Below, piece by piece: positions 54,265 to 63,381 of a stretch of 64,000 nt of DNA. The position numbers and the translations under genes are program-made. The notes beneath the pieces are model-generated. The model ran no database searches and was not told the origin of the DNA. It saw only the letters and a list, made by a program, of their open reading frames with translations. This DNA comes from Mucilaginibacter tundrae. GTDB taxonomy: Bacteria > Bacteroidota > Bacteroidia > Sphingobacteriales > Sphingobacteriaceae. The DNA lies in NCBI RefSeq assembly GCF_013408825.1, contig NZ_JACCBZ010000001.1, forward strand, positions 612,570 through 676,569. Direction: 5' to 3'. Positions within the stretch are counted from its first letter, which is position 1, and every line of letters starts with the position of its first letter.

Positions 54265-55902
54265 TTACTTAATGTTTATAGTTACAGGTGGCACTGGCCC
54301 GGGTGGCAATTGTCCTTTGTAAGCTTTTGTATATATTACAATTACGCCATTTTTCCCTTTTGAGCCATATTTCGCTACAGCAGCTTTATTTTGTAAAACA
54401 TATATAGCATTTATGTCACTGGGGTTTACTGTTTTAAAATCTGCCGTTTTAATTTCCTTTCCGTCAATAACGTAAAGTGGCTCAGCCTTACCCGGAGGCA
54501 CCAGTACAACATCAATTGGTTTTTTACCGGTATCCGCATTGGCTACGGCGTTGGTGGTTGTATCTGCCAAACTAAATATTAGCGACGTTGTGAATTGCAC
54601 CCGTACAGCCCTTCCGTTTTGATTGCCGTGCGTCCATCTTGGCGACAAAGAAACAACTCTTACAGCCTCTTCATTGGCGCCATAACCCGGCCCTTTAAGT
54701 GTGCGTACATTACTCAGTGAACCATCTTTCTCTACAACAAAAGTTACAATAACTTTTCCTTGTATATTATTAGCCCTCATTTCCGCAGGATAGATCGTGT
54801 TCCTCGCTAAAAATTTATAAAAAGCATCCGTCCCACCCGGGAAACTCGGCGCTTGCTCAACAGCAGCGAAAACCTGAGAATTGTCCTTATTTAATGTATC
54901 TGTTGCACTAACTGTGAGATCCTTCTTTATATCCTGAGCATTGGTTTTTACTATCGCCGATGGTTCAGCATATGCCGGGGTTCGATTAAGTGAATCAGCC
55001 GGCTTATTAGTCATATTTCCTGTTATTGCAGGTGTCGCCAAAACTTGTTCCGCCTTCAAATTTATAACCTTAACAGCCTTGCTATTATTTACTGTAGCTG
55101 ATGACAATATCAGCATCAAAACAAATAGTGGTGCCGACAGGCCATATTTTAATAATTTAACCCGTTGTGATTTGTTTTTTTGTAACATGATAATACGTTG
55201 TTTTAAAAGGCTATGGTTGAAAAAATGACTAACCAAATTATGGGTCGGCACTTCAAAAGTTTGGGTTAGTAATAGCATAGCATAATCTGCTTTATTATCA
55301 GCGGATTTAATAGCCTTATCATCGGCTATAAACTCATGCACATGCTTTATTGCCCTGCGATAAAAATAAACCACCGGGTTAAACCAGTTGATGATCATTA
55401 CCGCTTCAATTATAAATACATCTGCCGAATGCCATTGCTGGGCGTGCACCTGCTCATGCGCGTTGATGATTAAATTGTTATCTGCATGCTGGTCAACCTT
55501 TATTCTTTTAAAAAACGAATAGGCAACACCCTGCTGATCGCTTTTGATGATCTTATTTAAAACAACCAACTGCCAAATGAGCCTTCCCACCAAAAATAAA
55601 ACACCAATAAAATACAAGTAGGCTAATATCTGGCCAATGCTAACCGGCACATCTGCTACCGGCTTTAATTGCGAAATAGTTATTTGGCTACCATACACCG
55701 CATAGTGTACTTCCTGGGTTATAAACAAGTTTTGCACCCAACCAGCCTGTATCGCCGGGATACAAAAGGATAGGGCCGCGGCGCTAACCAAATAAACCCG
55801 GTTAAGCTGAAAAAAGGTTTCTTTGCGCAATAGCAAAGCATAAAAACCGTAAAACAGCACGAGGTAGATATTTACCAGTAACAAGTATTGCCAGCCGTTC
55901 AT
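54265..55902 (-). CDS. BlaR1/M56 peptidase fused to TonB C-terminal and plug-like segments
   Basis: 545 residues. Four N-terminal helices (about 5-25, 32-52, 90-110 and 265-285) surround a zinc HEQVH motif (His149-Glu150, His153) with IADDKA (about 190). Residues about 355-445 form a TonB C-terminal domain (FPGGTDAFYKFLARN ... VTFVVEKDGSLSNV). The end (about 475-540: YVIDGKEI ... INAIYVLQNKAAVAKYGSKGKNGVIVIYTK) resembles the plug of SusC-like receptors. It starts 2 bases after the blaI stop, so the pair is a sensor/repressor operon. The ligand is unknown; it need not be a beta-lactam. Confidence 0.9.
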   Translation of the reverse strand: MNGWQYLLLVNIYLVLFYGFYALLLRKETFFQLNRVYLVSAAALSFCIPAIQAGWVQNLFITQEVHYAVYGSQITISQLKPVADVPVSIGQILAYLYFIGVLFLVGRLIWQLVVLNKIIKSDQQGVAYSFFKRIKVDQHADNNLIINAHEQVHAQQWHSADVFIIEAVMIINWFNPVVYFYRRAIKHVHEFIADDKAIKSADNKADYAMLLLTQTFEVPTHNLVSHFFNHSLLKQRIIMLQKNKSQRVKLLKYGLSAPLFVLMLILSSATVNNSKAVKVINLKAEQVLATPAITGNMTNKPADSLNRTPAYAEPSAIVKTNAQDIKKDLTVSATDTLNKDNSQVFAAVEQAPSFPGGTDAFYKFLARNTIYPAEMRANNIQGKVIVTFVVEKDGSLSNVRTLKGPGYGANEEAVRVVSLSPRWTHGNQNGRAVRVQFTTSLIFSLADTTTNAVANADTGKKPIDVVLVPPGKAEPLYVIDGKEIKTADFKTVNPSDINAIYVLQNKAAVAKYGSKGKNGVIVIYTKAYKGQLPPGPVPPVTINIK

Positions 55903-55904
55903 AA

Positions 55905-56276
55905 CTATTTATTTTTAAGCTTTTCAATCAGTTTCATTATCTCGTCGGCTTCCTTCAAGTCTATCTTCTCCTTTTTCACGAAATAGGAAAACATGTGCTT
56001 TACCGAGTTATCAAAATAGCCGTTCATCAATTTGTCAGTAGCAAAGTTCTGATACTCCTCTTTGCTGATGATCGGGAAATACTCATGGGTTTTGCCATAA
56101 GCTATATGATCAACAAAGCCCTTGGTCTCCAATATCCTGATGATAGTGGAGACCGTGTTGTAAGCCGGTTTTGGTTCAGGTAATTCCTCTATAATATCTT
56201 TTACATATCCTTTTTCCAATTGCCACAATATTTGCATCAATTGTTCTTCAGCGCGGGTTAACTCTTTTATTTCCAT
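55905..56276 (-). CDS. BlaI/MecI/CopY-family repressor
   Basis: 123 residues with a winged helix (LTRAEEQLMQILWQLEKGYVKDIIEELPEPKPAYNTVSTIIRILETKGFVDH) and a C-terminal dimerisation helix pair. In known systems M56 proteins cleave or trigger cleavage of BlaI, derepressing the operon. A spaced dyad (TTAGTTATA-11-TATAACTAA) lies 36 bases upstream. It is the first gene of the operon with the M56 protein. Confidence 0.93.
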   Translation of the reverse strand: MEIKELTRAEEQLMQILWQLEKGYVKDIIEELPEPKPAYNTVSTIIRILETKGFVDHIAYGKTHEYFPIISKEEYQNFATDKLMNGYFDNSVKHMFSYFVKKEKIDLKEADEIMKLIEKLKNK

Positions 56277-56311
56277 GATTAATTGGATCAGCTATAAAAT
56301 CAACTATTTGT

Positions 56312-56340
56312 TTAGTTATATAAAGTGAAGGTATAACTAA
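56312..56340. promoter_or_regulatory. Predicted BlaI operator
   Basis: Perfect 9-bp arms TTAGTTATA (56312-56320) and TATAACTAA (56332-56340) separated by 11 bases, with a third TTAGTTA at 56346-56352. They lie upstream of blaI and divergent from the beta-CASP gene. Confidence 0.6.
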
Positions 56341-56419
56341 TATTTTAGTTACACAAATAATATTTTAAAAATCGAACATTTTACAATAGGTTGCGGTTAT
56401 AAAAGCCTATATCTAAATT

Positions 56420-57823
56420 ATGAATATAACCTTTCATGGCGCCGCGCGTAACGTTACCGGCAGCAAACACCTGCTTCAATTAAATGACGGAACTTCTGTA
56501 TTGTTGGATTGTGGAATGTTCCAGGGTTTGGGTGAGCAAACCGAAGACTTAAATGAACATTTTGGTTTCAACCCCAAAAAGATCGGCCACATGATACTGT
56601 CGCACGCGCATATTGATCACTGCGGTTTAATCCCTCGCCTGGTTGCGGAGGGCTTTGCCGGGCAGATCTATTGTACATCCGCTACGATGGACCTGGCAAG
56701 GATTTTACTATTAGATTCTGCCAAAATTCAAATGCAGGATACAGAATACAGCAATAAACATCGCGCTAAAAAAGGCTTGCCGCTTTTAACATCGTTATAT
56801 ACAGAAGATGATGTAACAGCCGCATTACACCTGTTTAAAATAGTTGATTACCACACTGAATTTGAGATTACTCCCCGCGTAAAATTTCAGTTTACCGATG
56901 CCGGGCACATCTTAGGCAGTGCTGCAATTCACCTAACCGTTTTGGAGGATGGCAAGGAAACTCATATAACTTTTAGTGGCGATGTTGGCCGCTACGGCGA
57001 TATGCTACTTAAAAACCCACAACCCTTCCCACAAGCCGATTACATTTTGCTGGAATCGACTTATGGAGATTCTCTTCACAAGGAGTTGGCACCAATTGAG
57101 GATGAATTATTAGAGATTATAAAACAGACCTGCGTAGTTAAACAGGGTAAGGTTATCATTCCGGCATTTAGCGTCGGACGCACACAGGAATTGCTTTACG
57201 CATTAAACGCGCTTGAATTAAAAGGTATTTTACCTGACGTTCCTTATTATGTAGATAGCCCACTATCAGAAAAAGCCACCCGTATCTTAATGGACCATCC
57301 CGAAGAGTACAATAAAAAGGTTACCGAAGTTTTAAAAACAGACCCCAACCCTTTTGGATTTAAGGGATTGCGCTTCATAGAATCAACAGAGGAGTCAATC
57401 GCCCTCAATGACGATCCAAGGCCTTGTGTTATTATTTCATCATCAGGCATGGCCGAGGCTGGAAGGGTTAAACATCACATTAAAAACAACATCGGCAACC
57501 ATAAAAACACTATTTTGATGGTGGGTTACTGCGAGCCAAGCTCATTAGGCGGCCATCTCATAAAAGGCGACCATGAGGTTTATATTTTCGGCGATATGTA
57601 CGAGGTAAAAGCCGAAGTACATTCCATCAAATCAATGAGCGCGCATGGCGATTATGAAGATCTGCTACATTTTCTGGCTTGCCAGGACCCCAAGAAAGTT
57701 AAAAAGTTATTTTTAGTTCACGGCGAATATCAGGTACAACAACATTTTGCCCAAACCCTAAAAAATAAAGGCTTTGAAAATATTGAGATACCCTATCAGC
57801 ACCAAAGGATAGAGTTGGAATAA
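56420..57823 (+). CDS. Beta-CASP metallo-beta-lactamase-fold nuclease (RNA-processing type)
   Basis: 467 residues. Zinc motif HAHIDHCG (His62, His64, Asp66, His67), GHILGSAAIHL, SGDVGRYG, and the beta-CASP part with SGMAEAGRVKHH and a C-terminal HGEYQVQQHFAQTL. The architecture is that of CPSF/RNase J-like enzymes with an RNA-specificity domain. It probably cleaves RNA, though the substrate is unknown. It is divergent from the BlaI operon. Confidence 0.9.
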   Translation: MNITFHGAARNVTGSKHLLQLNDGTSVLLDCGMFQGLGEQTEDLNEHFGFNPKKIGHMILSHAHIDHCGLIPRLVAEGFAGQIYCTSATMDLARILLLDSAKIQMQDTEYSNKHRAKKGLPLLTSLYTEDDVTAALHLFKIVDYHTEFEITPRVKFQFTDAGHILGSAAIHLTVLEDGKETHITFSGDVGRYGDMLLKNPQPFPQADYILLESTYGDSLHKELAPIEDELLEIIKQTCVVKQGKVIIPAFSVGRTQELLYALNALELKGILPDVPYYVDSPLSEKATRILMDHPEEYNKKVTEVLKTDPNPFGFKGLRFIESTEESIALNDDPRPCVIISSSGMAEAGRVKHHIKNNIGNHKNTILMVGYCEPSSLGGHLIKGDHEVYIFGDMYEVKAEVHSIKSMSAHGDYEDLLHFLACQDPKKVKKLFLVHGEYQVQQHFAQTLKNKGFENIEIPYQHQRIELE

Positions 57824-57865
57824 TTTGCGACATACATTCAATATGATATTGCTTATATTTGAAAT

Positions 57866-58161
57866 ATGAGTTCGTACAGGTTAGATAGAACAGCATTTAA
57901 GGCAAAACAGCAACAGAAGCTGCAGATCATGCTACATATTATCGTCACTTAACCTGGCAAGAGCGCCTGCGTATTGCAAATTACTTAATAGTATTGCCTA
58001 CAATTATCCCGAAAACGAACCACCGAAAATGGATAAAACCGTTTTTAGCATGAGGGTGCGAAAATAGTACGGGTAATAATTTAATTGCTGCAAAAAAAGC
58101 ATCTGGCCGTCATAAGGACATGGATGATTTAAAGAACCTCAAGCCTAAAACCGACTCCTAA
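57866..58161 (+). pseudogene. Decayed small-protein plus nucleotidyltransferase module
   Basis: The start codes for MSSYRLDRTAFKA, then two frameshifts occur: reading resumes as TATEAADHATYYRHLTW and later as NSIAYNYPENEPPKMDKTVF, ending in a stop at 58067. Eleven bases on, the frame NLIAAKKASGRHKDMDDLKN (58078 to the stop at 58161) matches the C-terminus of a nucleotidyltransferase. Together they look like a small Bacteroidota protein and its transferase partner fused by deletion. It overlaps the end of the response-regulator gene. Confidence 0.65.
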
Positions 58162-58850
58162 TTCACCAACAACTTATACCCCCTGCCATGCACATTTATG
58201 ATCTCAACGCAAGGGTCATCCTTTAAATATTTGCGGATCTTACTTAAAAAAACATCCATGCTTCGGCCGTTGAAGTAATTATCATCGTGCCAGATGTTCA
58301 ATAATGCCTCTTCACGGGTCAACACCTCGTTTTTACGCAGGCAAAGCAGGCGCAATAATTCCGCCTCTTTGGTTGATAGTTTTTGATGATTATCATCAAT
58401 AGATATAGTTTGGCCGGTATAGTCAAAATCATAGCGGCCAACTTTAAAATGCGATTGTTTTTCTTCTTCCTTTTTTTCCGAATTTTCAGTCCGCTTTAAC
58501 AGGGCATTTATCCGCAGCAGCAATTCCTCAATACGAAATGGTTTGGTAATATAGTCATCGCCGCCCAAATTAAATGCCTGCATTTTATCTTCGATCATAC
58601 CTTTCGCGGTGGCGAAGATGATAGGTACATGAGCGTTTATTTTTCTGATTTCCTTACCTAATGTAAACCCATCCTTTTTGGGCATCATCACATCCAGAAT
58701 CAGCAGGTCAAAAATTTGTTTGGTAAAAGCCCGTAGGCCTTCTTCCCCATCCTTACATAAAACAACATCAAATTTTCCTTTTAACTGCAGGTAGTCCTGC
58801 AGTAGTAAGCCAAGATTGGGGTCGTCCTCAACTAATAATATTTTTTTCAT
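58158..58850 (-). CDS. OmpR/PhoB-type response regulator
   Basis: 230 residues. The receiver (1-118) has Asp9/Asp10, phosphoacceptor Asp53 (LILDVMMPKKDG) and Lys in YITKPFR. A winged-helix effector follows (about 130-230, with GRSMDVFLSKIRKYLKDDPCVEIINVHGRGYKL). It is co-transcribed with the histidine kinase directly upstream (9-base gap). The target genes are unknown; the divergent exported protein gene at 60826 is a good candidate. Confidence 0.95.
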   Translation of the reverse strand: MKKILLVEDDPNLGLLLQDYLQLKGKFDVVLCKDGEEGLRAFTKQIFDLLILDVMMPKKDGFTLGKEIRKINAHVPIIFATAKGMIEDKMQAFNLGGDDYITKPFRIEELLLRINALLKRTENSEKKEEEKQSHFKVGRYDFDYTGQTISIDDNHQKLSTKEAELLRLLCLRKNEVLTREEALLNIWHDDNYFNGRSMDVFLSKIRKYLKDDPCVEIINVHGRGYKLLVN

Positions 58851-58859
58851 GTTGTTTAG

Positions 58860-60683
58860 TTATGCCAGGGGAAATTTCAATTCAAAATCCGACCCTTTGT
58901 CTTTTTCAGAGCGTACGCTTATTACGCCATTAAGGCGTTTTACAATAGTATTTACATAGCTTAATCCTAACCCAAATCCCTTAACATCATGCAGGTTTCC
59001 GGTTGGTATGCGATAAAACTGTTCAAATATTTTGGTTTGCTGGTCGCGGCTCATACCTATACCCTTATCAGCTACCTTTATTACTATTTGGTCGCCTTTA
59101 TTATCGGTGCTGATGGTAATTTCAGGCGTTGAGGTACTGTATTTTATAGCGTTATCAATCAAATTATATATTAGGTTACTAAAATGCAGCTCATCGGCCA
59201 AAACAATTGCGTTTATGGCATCAAGCTTAAGCGTTAATTTCACATCATGCTTTTGTAATTTAAGCGACATGCTATCAATCACAATATTGATCATTTCATT
59301 TACATCAAGCGGCTTTTTCTCCAGCTTAAAGTCGTTCTTTTCAATCCGTGCAACATTCAACACCCGCTCTATGTGGCTACCTAAACGCGCGTTCTCTTCA
59401 TAAATTATATTAGCAAGCCTTGTAATCCGCACCCTATCGGCAACAATCTCCTGATCCCTTAATGCCTCACTTGCTATCATTATGGTTGATACCGGAGTTT
59501 TAAATTCATGGGTCATGTTGTTGATGAAATCGTTTTTCATCTCCGATACCTTTTTTTGTTTGATAATGGAAAAGATGGTATACCCGAGGCAAAAAACCAG
59601 TATAAGCAATAAACCACCGGTAGTTGCCATCGTGGCTGTCATCTTACTCAATATCTGCGAATTTTTTTCTGGAAATGAGATCTTGATCTTACCCGGATCC
59701 CTAATCACATCCTTACTAAAAATGGCTGTTTCATAGGTATTAGCGGGTATAAAAACAGGCTTTACCCCTGCAATATCCATAGCTTTAGAAAAAATCAAAG
59801 AATCATTATTCGCGGTTAATACTTCAAAGCTATAAGGCAGGTCTATTCCCTGGTTATGCAATTCAAACCTTAACAAAGTATCAATAAAAATGGGGTTCAA
59901 GCGGCCCTTTAATGGCTCGCTAAACGTTTGATATTCCTGGGCCAGGTTTTCAATAACCGTGGTATTGCCGGTTTTAACATTTACGTTTTGTAATGAGTCG
60001 GTAGCCAAAAATTTCTCAACAAGTTTAACTTGCCGTTCACGTGCTTTACGTGCCTGTTCCTGCTGCCACAGCGGATTTATTTGTGGCACTGATATAATTT
60101 GTTTTCCAAACTGTGGGTCGCTATATACATAATGCAGTGTATCATATTTATGAAGCACCAGTGGTCTTTTTATTTTAACGTTTTTTTGACTGCCTCTAAC
60201 AATTTCGGGGGTAAACTGCCCTCTCACTACCCCAAACTCATCTGTATATTCGTCAATCCTTATCTGGAACTTGATCGAGCCATTCTGAAGCATTCCTTCC
60301 AGTTCATCATCCATTTTTTTGTTGGCGATCATTCTTTTCAGGCTGTCACGCAATAAGGCAATGCGCTTTTCCCTCAGTGTGAGTTTTTTACTTTTTTTTC
60401 TGGTTGGTTTAAATAACACGCTCGCAGTGGTATCGGCATTTTTAAGCATGTTGTAATGCACCTGCTTTTGCTGACTAATTTTAGCCTTATCATTCAAAAA
60501 ATTAACGGCATCCTGTTTAGAAACTTTATTAACTACATTGTTAAGCGCTTCGTTAACAGAGCGGTCAAAAAGCTCGGATTGCATGAGGTACGACTGCCGT
60601 AAAAAATATAATTGCATGGCCACCACGCCCAACAGCGCAATAGTCATCAATCCTATGATAAGCCTGATACTTCTCTTTTTCAT
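58860..60683 (-). CDS. Membrane sensor histidine kinase
   Basis: 607 residues from the ATG at 60683 (MKKRSIRLIIGLMTI); the longer frame to 60734 adds a poor leader. Helix 1 is at about 5-26, then a large periplasmic sensor of about 335 residues (rich in Lys/Arg, with no named domain seen), helix 2 at about 362-385, and the kinase core: H-box MTHEFKTPVSTIMIASEALRD, N-box NLIYNLIDNAIKYS, DKGIGM and GFGLGLSYV. It likely senses an envelope signal and phosphorylates the response regulator that follows. Confidence 0.93.
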   Translation of the reverse strand: MKKRSIRLIIGLMTIALLGVVAMQLYFLRQSYLMQSELFDRSVNEALNNVVNKVSKQDAVNFLNDKAKISQQKQVHYNMLKNADTTASVLFKPTRKKSKKLTLREKRIALLRDSLKRMIANKKMDDELEGMLQNGSIKFQIRIDEYTDEFGVVRGQFTPEIVRGSQKNVKIKRPLVLHKYDTLHYVYSDPQFGKQIISVPQINPLWQQEQARKARERQVKLVEKFLATDSLQNVNVKTGNTTVIENLAQEYQTFSEPLKGRLNPIFIDTLLRFELHNQGIDLPYSFEVLTANNDSLIFSKAMDIAGVKPVFIPANTYETAIFSKDVIRDPGKIKISFPEKNSQILSKMTATMATTGGLLLILVFCLGYTIFSIIKQKKVSEMKNDFINNMTHEFKTPVSTIMIASEALRDQEIVADRVRITRLANIIYEENARLGSHIERVLNVARIEKNDFKLEKKPLDVNEMINIVIDSMSLKLQKHDVKLTLKLDAINAIVLADELHFSNLIYNLIDNAIKYSTSTPEITISTDNKGDQIVIKVADKGIGMSRDQQTKIFEQFYRIPTGNLHDVKGFGLGLSYVNTIVKRLNGVISVRSEKDKGSDFELKFPLA

Positions 60684-60762
60684 TTTCCAAAACAAAAATA
60701 TTTTAAATAAACCGACAATGAGCCCTTTTAACAATTTTTAACACAATATATACCTTTATAAC

Positions 60763-60803
60763 GTTGTTGTTACAAGTTGAGAAACAACAACTTACTACCT
60801 TTG
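60763..60803 (+). promoter_or_regulatory. Promoter with overlapping dyad upstream of the exported protein gene
   Basis: A -7 box TACCTTTG (60796-60803) and a TTG -33 core (60777-60779) are 19 bases apart. A 9-bp dyad (GTTGTTGTT 60763-60771; AACAACAAC 60783-60791) overlaps the -33 region, so a regulator could bind here. Confidence 0.55.
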
Positions 60804-60825
60804 CTATTAATTAACTAAACACATT

Positions 60826-61623
60826 ATGAAAAAGCGATCATTTAAACCCGGTTATGAATTCATATTCTCACTTTGTATACTGGCAATTTTAGGATTACCC
60901 CCGCTGGTTTCTGCGCAAAGCACCAATAAAGATATGGATATTACCATTGCCAATGGCGATACAATAGTAAACGGAAAAAACATTAAGGATCTTTCAGGAA
61001 AAGACCGCCGCGAAGCCCTAAAGGATATTGGTAACATTTCATCGGTGAGAACAAAAAGTGTCACTATAGATGCACCTATGGCTAATAATGGCGACATGAT
61101 GCACAAGCATAAAAAAAGCGACTCCACTTTTGCTTTCCACTATAAAATGCACATTGATGATAAGAACCATGTTGAAATGCATGAATTTCATCCAATGGAA
61201 AACGGGGAGCGCGATAGGGGCGACCGTATGGGTTTTGAACGTAAGAACACACAGAATTTCATATTCACCAGTACCGATAACGAAGGCGTTAGCACTCATG
61301 TAATCTTCCATGTATCAGACCATTTTGGCCGATTGGATGCCGATGCGACCAATCATGAAAACATACAAATGGAGATGCTTGATTTGATGGATTTGACACT
61401 GGCCCCCGAGTTTTCAACCGGTAAAGTATTATTGATGTTCGATCTGCCATCGAAAGCAGCAGCGGAAGTAAAATTAAAAGATAGCAAAGGCACTATACTT
61501 TGGAGTGCGAAAGCTACTAATGGCAAATTCAGCACCACATTTGCAATGGGCTTAAACGGCACTTATTATCTGCAAGTAAAACAGGCCGGTAAAGTAACCG
61601 TGAAGAAAATAGTTAAAGAATAG
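60826..61623 (+). CDS. Exported protein with T9SS-like C-terminal sorting segment
   Basis: 265 residues. Signal peptide (ending LVSAQ), a middle region that is His/Asp/Met-rich (HKHKKSDSTFAFHYKMHIDDKNHVEMHEFH), and a C-terminal segment VLLMFDLPSKAAAEVKLKDSKG ... TYYLQVKQAGKVTVKKIVKE that resembles the type IX sorting domain. It is divergent from the two-component system, with a promoter and dyad between. The His/Met-rich middle could bind a metal. Function is unknown. Confidence 0.7.
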   Translation: MKKRSFKPGYEFIFSLCILAILGLPPLVSAQSTNKDMDITIANGDTIVNGKNIKDLSGKDRREALKDIGNISSVRTKSVTIDAPMANNGDMMHKHKKSDSTFAFHYKMHIDDKNHVEMHEFHPMENGERDRGDRMGFERKNTQNFIFTSTDNEGVSTHVIFHVSDHFGRLDADATNHENIQMEMLDLMDLTLAPEFSTGKVLLMFDLPSKAAAEVKLKDSKGTILWSAKATNGKFSTTFAMGLNGTYYLQVKQAGKVTVKKIVKE

Positions 61624-61654
61624 GTTGGTGATTAGAGACCAGAGATTAGCATAT

Positions 61655-61693
61655 AAAAAAAGAGCTTTGCAAGTTTTGCAAGGCTCTTTTTTT
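61655..61693. terminator. Bidirectional terminator
   Basis: 18-bp arms with one mismatch (core AAAAAAAGAGC / GCTCTTTTTTT, loop GTTT) between the convergent exported-protein and DUF3127 genes. Confidence 0.9.
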
Positions 61694-61759
61694 ATAACGA
61701 AGCTGATAGATAGCAAGGCAAACCTAATTACCCAATCAACCACTTAACTAATCAACTAA

Positions 61760-62128
61760 TTAGAAAGGCAAATCATCATCATCCGGCTGTGAGCTGATAT
61801 CAGCAGGCGGGGCATAAGCAGGTGTACCGGCGGCTGAAGCACCAGCGCCCGACAATACATTTACTTTCCACAGCTGTAATGAGTTGAAGTATGTTTTCTT
61901 ACCCATTTTGTCAGTCCACGGGCGGCCTTTCAGGTTGAAGAAAACTTCAACATCATCACCAACTTTAGTATTATCCAATAAGTTGCAACGATCCTGTATC
62001 GCTTCAAACTTTAAATATTCAGGATATTGAGGGTTCTCAATATATTCTAGGATCAATTCTCTTTTCTTAAGTGAGTCCGTAACCTGCACGGTTGGAGACA
62101 CTTCATGTACCTTACCTTTAATTTCCAT
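61760..62128 (-). CDS. DUF3127 protein with SSB-like acidic tail
   Basis: 122 residues. The N-terminal 90 residues look like an OB-type beta barrel (IKGKVHEVSPTVQVTDSLKKRELILEY ... VEVFFNLKGRPW). The C-terminus is a Pro/Ala linker followed by the acidic end DDDDLPF, very close to the SSB-C tail DDDIPF. This matches DUF3127, a Bacteroidota family of unknown role. The tail suggests binding to DNA-repair proteins that dock on SSB, by inference. Confidence 0.85.
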   Translation of the reverse strand: MEIKGKVHEVSPTVQVTDSLKKRELILEYIENPQYPEYLKFEAIQDRCNLLDNTKVGDDVEVFFNLKGRPWTDKMGKKTYFNSLQLWKVNVLSGAGASAAGTPAYAPPADISSQPDDDDLPF

Positions 62129-62211
62129 AGCTTTAAAAAGTATTAAAATGTAAAGTTAATGGTATCAAATTAAATTGGGCAGTATTTAATTCATAAATTC
62201 GCAACAATATC

Positions 62212-63381
62212 ATGCAAGTTTTCCACACCGATAGTAAAATCATAATAACCTGTAATAAAAGGCTGTCGCCATATCTTCAACAAGAAGTTGAGGCGCTGGG
62301 CTTTACGCCCGACCGTGTTTTTCAAACCGGTATCGAACTTACAGGAACCGTAAACGATTGTATACCGTTAAATCTTAACCTGCGCTGCGCAAGCCAGGTG
62401 CTTTATTTAATAAAGAGCTTTACCGCTGCCGATCCGAAAGAGTTATACGATGGCCTTGTTGAAATTGAATGGGAGAAACTCATCGATTTCACCGGTTACT
62501 TTTCTATAACCTCCAACGTTAATAACGAGCATATTTTAACCCCTTTGTTTGCCAACGTAAAAGTTAAGGATGCTATTGTTGACCGTATCCGGTCGGTAAA
62601 AGGTGTACGCCCTAACTCCGGTGCCGAATCAAACAAAACCGTTATTCACCTTTATTGGCAGGATGATAAGGCTGAGATATTTCTGGATACCTCTGGCGAA
62701 ACACTAGCCAAGCACAGTTATCGTAAAATACCCGGCAAAGCGCCAATGTTAGAGGCCTTAGCGGCATCAACTATTATAGCAACCAATTGGGATAAGGTAA
62801 GCACCTTTATTAACCCGATGTGCGGCTCCGGTACATTAGCTATCGAAGCGGCTTTATTAGCAACTGACAAACATCCCGGCTTATTCCGTATGAATTATGC
62901 GTTTATGCACATTATGGGCTATGATGAGCAGGTGTTTTTTGTGGAAAGACGCAAGCTAAAAGATAAAGCTAAAAAGGAAATTAAGTTCAAGATCATAGCG
63001 ACCGACATATCGCAAGATGCGATTGACATCTCACAAAAAAATGCAAATACCGCGGGGGTAGAACATTTGATAGAGTTTGCTGTTTGTGATTTTGAAGACA
63101 CCGAAGTACCTGCCGAGCCAGGCATAGTAATGTTTAACCCTGAATATGGCGAACGCCTGGGTGTACACACTAAACTGGAGATTACTTATAAACGCATTGG
63201 CGATTTTTTAAAGAAAAAATGCCTGGGCTACAGGGGTTACGTTTTTACCGGCAACCCCGATCTGGCAAAGAAGATAGGACTACGGGCTTCAAGAAAAATT
63301 GAGTTTTACAACGGCAAGCTTGATTGCCGCTTATTTGAATACGAGCTTTATGAAGGCACAAAAAGAGACCCAAGGGAATAA
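62212..63381 (+). CDS. THUMP-domain RNA methyltransferase (RlmL/Trm14-like)
   Basis: 389 residues. N-terminal THUMP-like RNA-binding part (about 1-160), then a Rossmann methyltransferase with NPMCGSGTLAIEAALLA (about 201-217) and the catalytic NPEYGERLG (about 309, usual NPPY). The family makes m2G or similar in 23S rRNA or tRNA; the exact base cannot be told. The last 32 bases overlap the start of the next gene. Confidence 0.92.
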   Translation: MQVFHTDSKIIITCNKRLSPYLQQEVEALGFTPDRVFQTGIELTGTVNDCIPLNLNLRCASQVLYLIKSFTAADPKELYDGLVEIEWEKLIDFTGYFSITSNVNNEHILTPLFANVKVKDAIVDRIRSVKGVRPNSGAESNKTVIHLYWQDDKAEIFLDTSGETLAKHSYRKIPGKAPMLEALAASTIIATNWDKVSTFINPMCGSGTLAIEAALLATDKHPGLFRMNYAFMHIMGYDEQVFFVERRKLKDKAKKEIKFKIIATDISQDAIDISQKNANTAGVEHLIEFAVCDFEDTEVPAEPGIVMFNPEYGERLGVHTKLEITYKRIGDFLKKKCLGYRGYVFTGNPDLAKKIGLRASRKIEFYNGKLDCRLFEYELYEGTKRDPRE

